Assembly (NCBI GenBank): GCA_032358255.1
Contig: JAULBX010019300.1
Coordinates: 1-64,000 of the forward strand
Reading direction: 5' to 3'
DNA: 64,000 nucleotides
From: Heterotrichella gracilis
Lineage: Eukaryota; Sar; Xanthophyceae; Tribonematales; Xanthonemataceae
The position numbers and the translations under genes are program-made. The notes under the pieces are model-generated. The model did no database searches. It was given only the letters and a program-made list of their open reading frames with translations, and was not told where the DNA came from. This document shows positions 23,807-36,755 of the stretch, piece after piece. Position 1 is the first letter of the stretch, and every line of letters begins with the position of its first letter.

Positions 23807-26369
23807 TCAGTACAGGAAGGAGTTGGGAAAGTGGGCGTCTCTTGGGCCATCCATGTGGGCTTGCATGCGGCTGGCAAGCTGCATGTCGTTCCGGCTGGCC
23901 TGGAAAACAATTAACCAGGGTTCACACGCGGCGCACTGACGGCAGGTAGGCTGTGCAGGCAACAAACAACCGATGCCAAACTGCCGCCCGGGCCCAGCAG
24001 TGCCATATGTACGACAAATACCTTGGGGTACTGAGATAACTAGTGCCACACAGATACCAATAGCACACCATTTCAGCCAAAGGCGTTGAGTATACAGCCA
24101 CTAGACCCACCTGGAGCAGCTCTTGGCCAAAGCCCATGATGTTCTCACTCAGCTCACGGCTGCTGTGTCCTGACATGCCGCTGAGGCCGTTGGCAGAGTG
24201 GTGGTTGTTGTGCCCAGACAGCATCTGCTGGTAGCTGGCAGAGTCCATGCCGCTGGGCTGCCCAGAGTTGCCTGCAAAGATAAGGGGAGCAGTTGTTAGT
24301 TCCAGTTCAAGAGCACAAGGGTGATGCGGAAACCCTTTGTCAACAGGCGGCAACACTGTGTGGCGTGTTGACAGCAAGAATGCACAGCAGCCTCCACCGC
24401 TCTAGACCCCTTGGTACTGCGGCACACACCTTTCATTGCGCCACTGCTCTGGGAGTGCCCCCCCCTGCCCTGCAGCATCTCAGCTGCGGTCAGGCCGGAC
24501 ATCCCCTGCTCCATGCCGTTCTTGGTGTTCTGTCCCTGCAAGGAAGCAAGGCACATGCGTTAGTCACAGCCAACCCATGTGGATGTGAAGCTCCAGTTCT
24601 AGTTGCAGGTACTAAAACTGGGCTCAGCTAACATGTGACGAATATAACAGATGGTAATTCGGATATGGACAGCCTCCCATTTCGCTGCGTTACATAACCG
24701 TACCTCCAGAACGCCGCGCAGGGTGTTATTCTCGCTATTGAGCCGCACGTTCTCAGAGTTGAAGAGGCTCAGCCGTTCCCGGAGCGTGGCCAGCTGAGAG
24801 AAGAGCAGGTTCTTCTGGTTCTCAAGTGTGGACACGTACGCCACCAGCCTCTGGTTTTGCTGGGTCAACAGCTGGAGCTGCACGCACAGGAGGAAAGAAT
24901 CACTTTTGGGCTGCAAAAGCTGAAGTTTGCTAGACTCTGGCTACTATGAGTGGGCACCAATGCAGGCGGGTTGCAAGCTGCGAGCCACGGCAGACAACAA
25001 AGCAGGCAGGTTTGTGACTGGAGGGTGGTGGCTGCACGACTCACCCGACCAGAGCAGTCGTCCATCAGCTCCTGGCGCTTCTGGCGGACACGCCTGGCAG
25101 ATTCGCGGTTGGCAATCCGCCTGCGGTGGACAGCGCAACAGCGGTCAGTACCTAGCAACAGCTCTGAGTGCACAGCAACAGGCAGAGTGCATGGTCCTGT
25201 CACACAGCAGGTCAAGTCGATAGCCAGCAGGTTGCTAGGTACCTCTTGATGCGCCTCCTCTCGTCCTCAGTTAGGCGGGGGTCGTTGGGGTCCCCGTTGT
25301 AGGCTATGGGCCTCCCAACCTTCTTCTTGCCTTTGTCCTTGCCCCCCATCTGAGGTGGCGCAGACCTGGCCTGGTTGGGCGAGCCCAGCCCCCCAGCTCC
25401 CCGCTTCCTGCTGCTGAGCCCACTCTCCTCCATGCTGTACACGTCGTCATCGTTGTCCTCCTCGTCGCTCTCAGAGTCGCTGCCCTCGTCCAGTATATCC
25501 TCCTCCTCCTCCTTGTAGGTCTGCTGCCTGCTGGCCCTCGAGTGCTGCTGCATGTTGTTGCCAGCAATGTTGGTGGTGATGGTGCGCGTGTCTGGCTGGT
25601 TGTTGATGAAGCTCCTGAAGCTGGCGGTGGGGAGCCCACTGGCGGGGTCTTTGTAGCACACTGTGCGGAGCACGCGCTCGTTGTTGGACTGCTGCTGGGC
25701 CTGGTTGGGTTGGCCGTGGAGGAAGGGGTCTATGCCCTCAAACTGGAAGTTGGCTTCGCTGGACAGCAGGCTGGATGTTTGGTACGCGTTTGCCAGTGCC
25801 TGGCGGGTTTCTTCTGCAGGCACACACAGGTTCCAGTTAGGAGGGGACGCCCGAGCGTCTTCGAAGTGGTTCGACCACCAGCGTCGTGCACTTCGACGAG
25901 GAAGACGAGGCAAGCAGATGACATCCAACAAAGATTGGTTTGAGGTACGAACCTGGAAAAGACGCGAAGTTGCTGTTCTGCAGGTTATAGAGATCTGCGC
26001 TCCTGCCCAAACCCTGCAGCAAGGTTTTGTCTTGTTAACCCCGGGTTGCCCTTCCTGTCGGTGGCACAATCAATGCCACGCATGGCACACACCCAGGTTG
26101 ACACAAACTGTGCCTAGGGTTTGTGCGCACTGTGTGTGCACGCAGTACCCAAACATCAGCAGGCAACAGTGCGCAAATTGGCCCCTAGCCCACCGCCCCT
26201 AGCCCAACGTAATCCAGGTCAGTGCCAGCCCGCAACATGGCACCCATCGACCTGCGCAACGGAGGCATGCACGTACTTGCAGAGGCTTCTCGTCAAGGAC
26301 TTCGGCCGCAGTGCGTATCCTCGGTGGAACTTGAGGTGCAGACACGCCGGAGTCAGTCAGTCCCGACAT
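23807..26369 (-). CDS. bZIP transcription factor, 444 aa
   Basis: A nuclear DNA-binding dimer. Eight exons: 26369-26277, 26013-25953, 25813-25243, 25120-25045, 24877-24704, 24535-24430, 24271-24111 and 23899-23807. The basic region KRRIANRESARRVRQKRQEL (about residues 240-260) has the diagnostic N-x7-R spacing. A leucine zipper of about six heptads follows in exon 5. The basic region and zipper are on different exons. Upstream are an acidic stretch (EEEEDILDEGSDSESDEEDN, about 150-180) that may activate transcription, and a KKKVGRP element like an AT-hook just before the basic region. The C-terminal third is Gln/Asn/His/Gly-rich. The ATG at 26369 is the first that gives a continuous frame; a longer 5' end with further exons cannot be excluded. 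Confidence 0.85.
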
Positions 26370-27976
26370 ACGGACACAGGCGGTCCTAAGAGGTCCTGGC
26401 GTCACCCTGCAGGCGATGCCGACGTGAGCACAGGCAAGGTTGCAAGTGACGCAACACCACCACGATGTGTAGTAACGCGGGCACAGGTACAATTGGTCAG
26501 CTAAAAGGAGCGAGTGTAACACATGGTCGCTGCTTTTTGGGCGGGTTTTAGGCAACGACAATGCGGGAGGACGGTGCAGCGAAGCTGCGCGTGCAGGTAG
26601 TCCGCATATGCAGCCACGTTGATGGACATCCAAGCTACGCGCAAAGGACACAAAACACCCAGAGTTCCGGAGAGTCACAGCAGCATATATGCGGGCCACG
26701 AGGCAGGTTGATTGGCAGGGGATCAGCAACCACTGCAGATATGTACAGTGGAGCACATATCTGGCCGCTGGGTGCCCCACAGAGGTTTCCTGGGCGGGAC
26801 GAAGGGTTCTCGCGGGTGGCTTACCGTCTCAGACGAGGAAGAGGAGAACAATTTGAACGGCTCGCCTCGGGCACTTTGCAAGTAGACGTTGACTGGTTTG
26901 CTGGGGTGCTGGGTGCTGGTTGTTGGGTGCCCCACAAGGTGCCTGCTGGTGACGTCTACTGGGTGTTGCCTCGCACAGTCTGCAGGGGACTACAAAGGGT
27001 AGCGTACACTTGGTTTCGCTGTAAGGTTGTGTGACACAGGAGCAAGGGAAAACCATGCGTCCGTTTGGGGCAGGTTGTCTGCTTTCAAAAACCAAAAACG
27101 ACGATAAATATGTTGTCGACACCTGACGGCATGCCTACGTCGGCAAACAATGCTGATAAGGATTAGCGCGGCAGTACTATCATCATGACTAACTTGTCAA
27201 ATTCTTAAGGCCACTGGTACTGATCGTGCGTACCAAATCTGATTAGCAACTGATCGGACGCCCATATTGGGACCAAGTTTTGCCCAAAATGGTCCATAAG
27301 GTGCTGGCGTAGGCCGGAAATGGCCCTGGATGACGCAATGCTGCGTAAAAGGATTAGCGCAATAGTAGGTTTTGACAAGGCGTCATTCTAATCACCCGCT
27401 TGCGTACACGACAGCTGTTTTTTGCTCCGACAACCAGAGCTTGCACAGATAGGGCTACCTTGCACACGTCAGGCCAGTCACCGTGGCACAGGTGAGCCAG
27501 GGACAAGCACATCCGGCGCCCACTTGCTGTAACTACGTGCACCCACAACAGTGCTGCAACATGTGCCATGTGTGGGGACAAAAGTTGGATGTTTGACTAG
27601 TTCTATCTGGATATCACCGCCCCCAAGGCTATTAGAAAAGGAAGAGCTGAAGAATTGAGCTCGAGCTGCTGTCCCCTGTGAAGAGCTTTTGCATAGGTAT
27701 CCGATACAAGTGACTTTGCATGGCACTGTGCCACAACCCTAGTTCCCAAGAAACCCTAACTGTCTATTCAGCTGGCTAAGCCTAAGCGGGCCGCTTGCCT
27801 AGAAGTTCTATGGGATCGTCTTACCATACACGTAGACACGCTTGAGGGTTGGTTTTCGTGCCGGACCACGTTACTTCTCGTTGTCATCAGCACTGCAACC
27901 TTTTCCGGTTGTAACAGGCTGGCCGTACGTGCACAGTTCCCTTCAAACATCACCCCACACCGCAAATAGCTGCACT
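26370..27976. other. Region upstream of the bZIP gene, no firm gene
   Basis: It probably contains the 5' UTR and promoter of the bZIP gene. On the minus strand, 26895-26826 could be an exon (clean AG acceptor and GTAAGC donor; one frame reads VNVYLQSARGEPFKLF), perhaps a 5' exon of the bZIP gene, but its phase does not join the coding start. The rest shows only short frames. Confidence 0.3.
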
Positions 27977-28692
27977 ATGTGCTACAAGGCTACGTGTGCC
28001 ACTTGTCACAAACCAACATGGAAAGGCTGTGGGAAGCATATCGACACTGTACGTACCCGCACCCTTATCTTCTGGCCAACCTGTTGCTCATATGCATGCA
28101 TATCCAGAGCAGAGTGTGTGTGTGTGAAAGAAGCATGGCACTGGCCTTGCCACGGTTGCTGTCATGTATTCCAAGCGTTGCTGCCCAAGCAGCATATGCA
28201 TGCACGGTGGTTGCACCAATAAAGCTGCATGTGCACAGGCACCCATGCCCGCTGCGCAGCTGTCTACTTTTCTAGTCCAGTGCGACGCCCATGCATGTGG
28301 CTCGTGCCCTATTCATCTGATAGGGTGGGGGGGCGTTTGCAGCATACTGCCGAATTGCATCCCTGTCCTGCACTTACTGCAGCCACAGTGCAACTGCCCC
28401 TCATCCCCAGCCATGCCCAGCTCCCACACAGGCGCACCTCACGTGAAGAGGAACAACTGCCTTTTCTGTCCAGCGTCACCTGTCAACGTAATGCATAGGC
28501 GGCCAGGCCAGGTTGCACATGCCGCCTTGCACCTTGCCTATTATTGCCAAGGGTACGCGTCTCAGCTGTTGCCACCTGTCTGCGCAGGCCCTGGCGGATG
28601 TCCCGGTGGAGCAGCGCTGCACCTGCAAAGCCCCCACACAGGAGAAGCATGATGCGGAGGGAGGGGGCGGGACGGGATGCAGCATCTTGTGA
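27977..28692 (+). CDS. Cys-rich microprotein with CaaX-like C-terminus, 58 aa
   Basis: Two exons, 27977-28048 and 28588-28692, phase 0. The N-terminal half reads MCYKATCATCHKPTWKGCGK: a short CxxC plus Cys pattern that looks like a small zinc-binding ribbon and resembles uncharacterised small plant and fungal proteins starting MCxKxxCxxCxKxTWxGCGxH. Exon 2 begins ALADVPVEQRCTCKAP, adding a CxC pair, then an acidic Gly linker, and ends GCSIL. The last four residues fit a CaaX prenylation box with Leu at the end, the form favoured by geranylgeranyltransferase I. Function unknown; membrane attachment is inference. The family resemblance makes the first exon fairly secure. Confidence 0.7.
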
Positions 28693-31678
28693 GGGGTGGG
28701 AGCCCTTGTAGGGTCATCTTTACAGGTGGGGATGCCAATCCTGCTCCAAAGCGTAGCCTAAGCTTTGTAATTGCTTGCTGCAAGTATGTTTTACATACAC
28801 TATATATCGGGGGATATTGCTATCGGCCGTGCATAAGGCCTACCGCGAGAGGTGGCACAAGGTACTGATAGGCTTGGCAGTGGTACCTTCACAAGGCGGC
28901 GCCACAGCATAGGTGCAGTAGCCTTCAGGGGTTAGCCCTACTGTCAGCCTGAGACCATCGCAGCAACCTGCATGGGGCAATGGGTGGTTGCGTTCGAGGA
29001 GCTGTAGTATTGCTGCCAGAGCCAGGCCACAGAGCAGCGTGTGCACCGTGTAGTAGAGACCCTTCCGTCAGATCTGCATGCCTTGCGCCAACCAACCCTA
29101 TCCTGGCGCTGCCCGTACCCTCTCTGCGCTGACATCGTCTGTGCTAAATTACGCAACATAAGACTGGCGTATTTGTGGATCGCATGTAGAAACCTAATCA
29201 ACAAGATAACAAATTCATTGCTGAAGTTGGTTAAAAGGCCCGTTGCGTGGTTCTCATAATTTTAGAGTGCATTCCTCAAAATCTCCTTTGAGAAAGCCCT
29301 GCTGATGTGGTTCTCATAATTTTATAGTGCATTCCTCAAAATCTTATGTACATTGCTAGATAAGTTGAGGGACACACGGGCCATTGAGGTTGAGCAGGAT
29401 GCATGGGCATGGCTCAGTGAGGGGCGTGCGGCCACTGTGCAGGTCTTGCATGGCAGCATTGACCACCAGGCCAGAAGCAAGCAGCAGGAGCTTACAATGC
29501 TTGGGAGGCAGCAGTGGACTGAATTTGGCAGCTGTGCATACTGGTGGTGGTGGCTGCGTAAAGTTCAATAAATATGACACAGACAGTTAGTCCCGGGGTA
29601 CCGCACATGCAGCTGCCTGGGCCTGGTCCATGTGTGCGGCAGACTGCAGAAGTGGGGTTGTCACGTGGATATGCAAGGGAGCTCCTGGCTGGTCTCCGTG
29701 CAGGCAGCGTGCGCGAGTGTGAGATGCCATTTCTTACTACTGCAGGCATGAGGAGGATTCAAGGAAGTGTACTAATGGCCAGCCTTTGATACACCCTGTG
29801 TTTGAGCGTGACGTCGTCTGGACATGGTCTGCTAGGTGTTGTTGACATGTCTGCTTTGTTTCTGTCAATAAGTATGCCATACGCATTGCCATATTTGCAA
29901 ACGCAGTGTGTAGTTGGCTTCAAACCAAAGTGGGGCAAATGGCAAGCACAAATCGGCTTGCAATACACATGTGGCGCAGCAAGGTAGCGGTGCTCAACAG
30001 CCTGCACACTCCTCTAGTTCAAGACTCGCTGCTTGATTCAGCTGGTAGGGGACATCTTGGACAGATGGGCCAGTCCTTTCAATTTCGAAGTCGTTTCCTT
30101 TACCTGAGTTGATTATGCCTGTTCAAGAAGAGGCTGCATGATGTGTAATCGTTTAGTGCACTGATGAGCTGCTGCAGTGAGCCAATGGGATGTGACGGCT
30201 GCAACTCAATGGCATCTTAATGACGTGTGCACACCATGACGTAGGGTTGACCGCTCACGTGCGGCCATGCTACGGGGGCACTAGTGCTCGGACCGTACGC
30301 ATAGTCATGTAGCCAATAAGGTGACCCCATCTGAATCATACGCATCCACTGGGGTGGTACCATTTAGCGCCATGCAAGGGCACATCGTTTGCATGCACAA
30401 TATCATGTTGCTCAGATGAGGGTTGGGGACAGGACACTGCCCATGACGTGTGCCCTGACCACCCTGATAGCTTGAATCACGACTCTGGAAATCATCCTGG
30501 GTTCTTAGAACTAGACTAGGGTAACCCTGGAACCGTTCCAGGTTTTATCTAGTGTGCCCGAATGGCGGTAGCCCTGCACTGCCCAGCTGAGTGCACTGTC
30601 CTGACGCATTACAAGGGTGCCTCCAGATTTGAGCCATTGCCCTACCAGCGGCCTGCTGCTGCCGTTTATAATGGCACCCTTTGGCGGCCGTTGCGCCACA
30701 TACCCATAACTGACAATGATGGTTTCCATGATGGCATGGCTGATGATGCCACCGCGCAGCCAGCTAACAGGACCTTGATTGTAGTGGTGCATCTTTGTTT
30801 GACTAGGTCAGCAATTTTGGTTAGACTGTGTAGCAATTTTTGGATGTGTCAACAGTCCCTGGGACCAGGGGGGTGATCAATTGAAGGAGAAGGGGAGACA
30901 ACAGTCCATGGAAATACCACCACGAAAATCGACCAGCAGCATATAGTTCGGGTTTATTTGCGCGCTGGGGCTGTAGGACTGTAGAAAAGGTGCACTTTCA
31001 TGCAGCTTTCACACAGTCGAACAGCGAGTCTGGGCTGCAAAGTTTGTTTTCTTCACATATGGCTTTGCTGGGTGAGTTGGGTGCATGGTCCTGTGAGGGG
31101 TACACGCTGAAAACGTATATGCCATACGTTCAACGTTCGCCCACCACAAAACAAGTGTTGTAAAACCTCTATACGAAGTGTATTGCCTTGTCCCTGTTAG
31201 TTTTCCCACTTTCGCACTTAACTTGATGCCAACATATCGTTTTTTATTCACAGGAAGCAGCACAGCAGCCCACAAGCGTCAGTCGCAGCCCCGACATTCG
31301 ACCCAGTTGCTGTGCAGTCAGCCAACCGCCTGGATAAACTAACTCAATAGCAGTACGTACTGGAGCAGCTTTAAAACCACTGGTATATCCAGTGGTGCTG
31401 TCTGAGGGTAGGTGGGTACCAGGCTTTTAAGATACTTGAACACAAGGGTGGTGGCATATTCATATTCACGTTGCCCCTTCTCCAGGTCTGCTATATCAAC
31501 TTCGTCATTCCTGCTGTGGCTGCTCTCATAGCTATACATCGCAGTTTCCCACGCCCTGCAAGGGCGCAGTACCAGGCGCACCCACTAAGCCCAGTCAGCA
31601 CACCCCAGCCTTACAGAGTCACTGGAATTCATCACAGGGCTGCCAAAACAGCATATTAAGCATTCAGGAATCTCTAAA
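28693..31678. other. About 3 kb of gene-poor DNA
   Basis: Two stretches look mildly coding: 29353-29571 (frame LDKLRDTRAIEVEQDAWAWL, and so on) and 30562-30876 (ATG frame with RPLRHIPITDNDGFHDGM). Neither joins a convincing gene model or matches a family recognised by eye. They could be decayed mobile-element or lineage-specific exons. A 38-bp direct repeat lies at 29247-29344. Confidence 0.35.
29247..29344. repeat. 38-bp direct repeat, 60-bp period
   Basis: GTGGTTCTCATAATTTTA followed by (G/T)AGTGCATTCCTCAAAATCT occurs at 29247-29284 and 29307-29344 with a single mismatch, so the duplication is recent. Confidence 0.9.
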
Positions 31679-34600
31679 ATGCCGCAGCGCATTGCCCTAC
31701 AAAGCCACCCTGCCACATGTGATGTGGCGCCGCACAGCGCGTTCCTCAGCCAGCGGTGCTCTCTTCAAGAGGGCTTGAGCTCGCCCTCTGGCAGCATGGA
31801 TCAGTTGCGCCCCATGTGCAGCCAATTACCCCTCCCAATCTTTGACTTGGCAGAAAACGTGGAAGAGCCAAAGGGTGTTCTCAAACCCTTGAAGGGTTTT
31901 GTACAGCGGCTGCAACACAAAGCACACAGAAATGGTGCGGCCAGCGTAAAACCCAGCCCTCAACGGGACCATCGCCAGGCTTTGAATGCACTATCCCCAC
32001 CAGCCCTGGGAGCTGTGACACTTCACCAACACAGCACGCACAGCAGGCCAGGCACCAGGGCGAGGGCAGAGCGCGGCGGGTGGCAAGCCCAGCTGGCGGA
32101 GGCTTCCCATGCGCAGCTGCAGGCGCTGATCCTTGTGCGGGAGCGAGTGCGGCACATCACCCAGGCGTGGCCGCAGGTCACTCGCAGGCTGGTGGCGGGC
32201 GGGTTTGCAGGTATGCGTAGAGCAACAAACGCGCTGCACCATGGTTCAGTAGGTTGCTGCATGTGCTAGTATGTAGTTGTGCAGTATGCCGGTGGAGTCG
32301 TGAAAATTGGGACCACAGCCTAAATGCCAATTGTCACTGAGCCCTGTCTCGCCTGCAGGCGCCATCAGCAAGACCGCCACCGCCCCGCTGGAGAACATAC
32401 GCATGCAGATCATGACGTCAACGGTGGGTGGGATTAGGGTGAAGGGTTTGTGGTGCAGAGCGGCGTAGTTGGGGTTTGGATTCACACCATGCAGGTCACG
32501 ACTCTGAACTAGTACACACCTGTGGGCAGAGAAATGGCATGCGGGTCAGGGCAGGGCTGGCTGGCGCAAGGCATGATTGACAGACTGCTAATCTGGCCGG
32601 CACGCATGAAACAACTAATAACACCCGCAATCAATCAACACCGATCAGTACAGGTGTTGCTGTGGCATTTTGACCATTGCGAAACTGAGCCCATTAGCAC
32701 ACTACACCCACCTTGTCTTGCTTCTTATGGTGCAAAGAGATCCCTAAACCAAAATTTATCAATAATAGATATTGTGGCCCACCGCAGGCCAAAACCGCGG
32801 CAGATTGCGCGCGCATTACCTGGGCCCGTGCCGGACCCTTAGGGTTCTTCTCTGGCAACTGGGCTGACGTGGTGCGGGTGGTGCCCTCACGCGGGATTGA
32901 GCTGGCAGCCTTTGACGCATACAAGACTGCGCTGAGTCCCAAGGATGCGCAAGGGCGCAGGATTGGGGATCCCGGCGGGGTGGCCACCTTCTTTGCGGGA
33001 GCTGCCGCAGGTACTTGCCTTTGGAAACCCTCCCTAAGGGTATAGGATGTCGGTGATTGGGCGTGCATGGGGACACATCCCGTTCTTTGCGGATTATCGT
33101 TCCTCCATGCATATCTCCTGGTGGCCGATGGTGTAGGCATAACACTGGTTGTGAAAAGTGGCAAATGCACAGCTGCAGGGCGCAACTTGTGCAAGGGCCG
33201 CTGCTACTATGGCTGCGCCAGAGATCTGCATGTCAGTAAACCTACAGATCTGCAACTTGCAGCATGATGACAGTGTGATTCAGATTGGCCAGAGTCCAAG
33301 AGTATGGCAAGGGCAAGGGGCACAGTCAGAGTTTGTGCTGCGGGTGTTGATCTTAAAACAGTACCAGCACACTTCACCTCAACACGCTGCGGAGGCAACC
33401 ACTAAACCTGCTTTGCCCTTGCCAACCCTGTTACTCCCAAACCCCCCAGGCGTGACCAGCATGCTGTCCCTCTACCCCCTGGAGACCATCCGCACCCGCC
33501 TGGCCGCCAGCCCAGGCGTGTACAAGGGCATGACAGATGCCTTTGTGCGGATTGCCAAGCAGGATGGGGTGCTGTCCTTCTACAGGGTACGTGTCAACCT
33601 TTGCTGTAGGGATGGCAATAGGCCTGAACGTCCACATGCATGTGATGAATAGCGCCTGTGACGTCACCAAACTGTACTCTTTGACCAGTGATGCACACTG
33701 CACTTCGACGGATGTTGACATGGCATGGGACTCTGCCCTAGCAAACGCAGGTAACGTGCCCATGCCGGTGCACTAGTTGTCTTACCCACCATTGAGATGG
33801 TCACCTGGTGGCGTGCTGCTGTCAAGTGGGGTACGGTAGTTACGGTAGTTGATCACCGGCATGCCAATGCTGCTGTACTGGCATCGTCCACTAGGTGCTC
33901 CTGCTGGGCCACGAGGTTGAATAGTTGAGCAATGAGGGTCATAGCACTTCTGGGTTCTAGCAGCACTTCAGCAAGCAACAAGGGTCGAGCTGCTGAGGCC
34001 ACCAGGTTGACGATACGACAGCTGCAATGCATCACGCTCATGCGCACTATTCTCTTGTGCGTGCTTTGTGCATGCTGCTCGCTTACTGTGTGTGCGCCGC
34101 GGTGTGCAGGGCCTGGATGCCAGCTTGGTAGGCATGGTGCCCTATGCCGCCATCCGCCTGGGCATGTACGATGGGCTGAAGCGCGCATACAAGAAGGTGG
34201 GTGCAGTGATGGGACTCGCCAGTGGTTTGAAGTTCAGCAAAAGATTGCAATAGTAAAAGCATTATATGCAGTTTCATCATTTGGATAGAACCCTCGTGAT
34301 AGTTTACCCCCATCCATTACTTCCTTTTGGCAATGGCTCCATCATTAGTTTCTTTTGTACATAATCATTGGAGCGTCTTTTCATGCATGCCCCTTGCGCA
34401 GACCACCGGCAGTCGCGAGGTGCCCCACCACTGCTCCATCGCCTTTGGGGCCCTGGCCGGCCTGGTATCCTCCACCGCCACCTTCCCTCTGGAGGTGGCG
34501 CGCCGCAGGATGATGATGGGCGCGGCCTACCCCAACGCCGTCGCCGCCATCACAGGCATCGCCGCCGCGGAGGGTGTGAGCGCGCTCTACCGGGGCCTGC

Positions 34601-34920
34601 TCATCACATGGCTGAAGCAGGTGCTGTAATGTATCACTATGCACGGCAAATTGGGCAACTGCTGCCGTGCATTTTTTATTATTATTATATGCTTACTGCA
34701 CCCGCCGTGATTTATATATATCGTTACCTTATCGCCATTGTATGACTCAATCCATTGCTTGGCATGGACGCCCGGTATGTACTCGATGTAGATAATTAGT
34801 GGTGTATTTTGGCAGAAATCCCACTCGTAAGAAGCCCTTCCCCTCTTGGTGCAGGTACCCCAGTACGCGCTGACTTTCTGGGCCTATGATTTGACCAAGG
34901 AATGGATGCAGAGTGACTGA
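31679..34920 (+). CDS. Mitochondrial carrier family protein (SLC25, BT1/adenylate-carrier-like), 442 aa
   Basis: A six-helix solute carrier for an organelle inner membrane; the substrate is not certain. Seven exons: 31679-32210, 32359-32423, 32788-33010, 33450-33586, 34110-34196, 34402-34620 and 34855-34920. Three carrier signatures are visible: APLENIRMQ, YPLETIRTRL and FPLEVARRRM, one per repeat. Conserved GG/GAxAG starts (RRLVAGGFAGAISKT, FFAGAAAGVTSML, FGALAGLVSST) precede each. The organisation resembles plant Brittle-1-type nucleotide carriers. About 160 residues precede the first repeat, which is longer than usual and could be a transit region; the ATG at 31679 is the first in frame, but an internal start is possible. 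Spliced phases agree throughout. Confidence 0.85.
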
Positions 34921-35810
34921 GAGGAGGGGGTGGGTCGTTGTTGACAATATTGAGGACTGGGTGACGTGCACAATTCAGTGCCTGGAGGGCATTGTTGGGG
35001 TATACTGGGGTGGGGACCCTGGAGGCGGCTGTTGCATCCCAGGGTTGCGCCACATGACAAGGGGCTGTGCCTAGGCGGACAGGTGGCAAAGAGATGGGCG
35101 ACTATGCATTTGGTTGCTACTTGTGTATCAAAAACCGCAATTGGGTGGAGGTTGTTTTGTCCACTGCAAATTTTTCAGGAGCTATTGCTCCTCTTCCTGC
35201 TTCAGCCTGTATATGATTTACAAACGCAAGTGGTAGTGGTTTTGTAGTAGCAGTGATGTGGCAGCCAGTCTGGTAGGCATCTTGTAGGCAATTCGTATCA
35301 CTTCTGATGGCCATGATGGGAGTTGGCAGCTCTGCGCCCGTGGGTGCAAGCTTGCAAGGCTGAGTTCAATGGATCGTAGTTATGAGGCACAGAGATGCAC
35401 ATGGGGGATGAATAGGGCATGAGGCGACATGCCACAGCAATTATGCCATGGCACTCTCTCCACTGCCGTGTTATGCTGTCAAGACCCTGGACCTGTCCTT
35501 TTTGCAGCGATTAATTTGTGTATATGGGTGTTGTTGACTTTAACGTGTTCGTGGTGTTCTTTTGCTTTTTTTCAAAAAGGGCCCATAAAAGGAGCTGACA
35601 TTCGAGTAGACTGGCGGCAGCCAAAAAAAGGTACAAGCTTTACCGTGACAGCAAGCAATAGATGCACTGACTCGCCACTGATTATCTCTACTGTTTCTTC
35701 TTTGTCTACACCTCGTCACATACAAACTGCCAACTACTGTTACTGGTCACCCTGGTTCCCTGCTTGGTTCCCTGCCATCGTTTCTGTTGCTCACACGCGC
35801 ACCAGCAAAC
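34921..35810. other. Spacer between carrier and plastid-protein genes
   Basis: About 890 bases with no supported gene. The end near 35787 keeps the downstream frame open but lacks an ATG. Confidence 0.35.
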
Positions 35811-36755
35811 ATGAGGGTAGCCATGTTGAACACCAGGCAATGCAGTCCCAGCACAGTGTGCAGACAGCGGTTGACACACTCCTCTCACTTGGGCGCGGTG
35901 CGACCTTTCAGGGCTGGCGCAGTCAGGCCAGTCAGGGCACGCACCACCCCTGTGTGCCAAGCCCAGGAGGCTGAGGTGGGCAAGCTCATCTCCCAGACCG
36001 AAATCCCAGCCTTCATCCCCAGGTCTGACCTCATCGACCAGCTGCTGCGTTGGGCCTACATCGACGTTGAGCAGGGCGGCGTTAGGACGTTTGGGTACAT
36101 CATGAAGGTCACACCCACCTTCTACCAAGAAATGGCGTGGGGGTTCAGGATCCAGTTCATCGATGATGGCCAGGTTGTGACGGAGTTGAGCATCGAGTTT
36201 GATAAGGAGAACACGTCAAAGGCGGAGTGGGTGGGACGTGGGGCAGATGGCTTCCCCGTCCAAGAGGGCAACGTGGAAGAGGTGCTGGGCAAGAACTTGG
36301 TCATCAGGTATGGTGGCTAGCCAGCCCAACCAGCTGACAGTATGCAGCCAGTAACTAGGCAACGTGGGCACTGGCTATATCATAATGATAGCACGGTAAC
36401 AAGGTAACTAGGCAAATTGCTGTCTTCTAGGGACAGCGGGGCCATGGTAGCTAGGTATAAGTAGGTGGCTGTGCCACTGTTGGCAGGGACCTGCCACCGC
36501 TAGCTTTTCCCTAGCAGTAGTATTCTGGTAATAAGGCCTAACTGTCAGGTCTTTCTGAGGTTTGCTCTGACACCTTCCAGTCTTGAACCTCAATAATGTG
36601 CTCAACGGAGTCTCGGTGCCACATGCAGGAAGGTGGATGCCAACCCAGTGACTGAGGACCTGCGCGCCTCCATCCGGGAGGTGTGCAAACAGCTGGTGGC
36701 GGCAGTCAACAAGTACTACGCCTTTGGCTCGGTGTTCGCTGATGACACCACCTAG
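35811..36755 (+). CDS. Conserved plastid-targeted protein of unknown function, 207 aa
   Basis: Two exons, 35811-36307 and 36629-36755, joined in phase 2. The first 45 or so residues are Arg/Ser/Val-rich without acids (RPFRAGAVRPVRARTTPVC) and look like a chloroplast transit peptide, with probable cleavage near VCQA. The mature part begins with a helix (IPRSDLIDQLLRWAYIDVEQ), then YIMKVTPTFYQEMAWGFRI, a beta-rich middle and KYYAFGSVFADD at the end. This looks like a protein conserved in plants and green algae, but I cannot name it with confidence. ATG at 35811 is preferred over the second ATG at 35823. No membrane helix is visible, so stromal or peripheral. Confidence 0.7.

Noticed and set aside
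26826-26895. Possible 5' exon of the first bZIP gene
   Set aside because: Splice sites look good, but the frame that looks protein-like ends in a phase that does not join the next coding exon.
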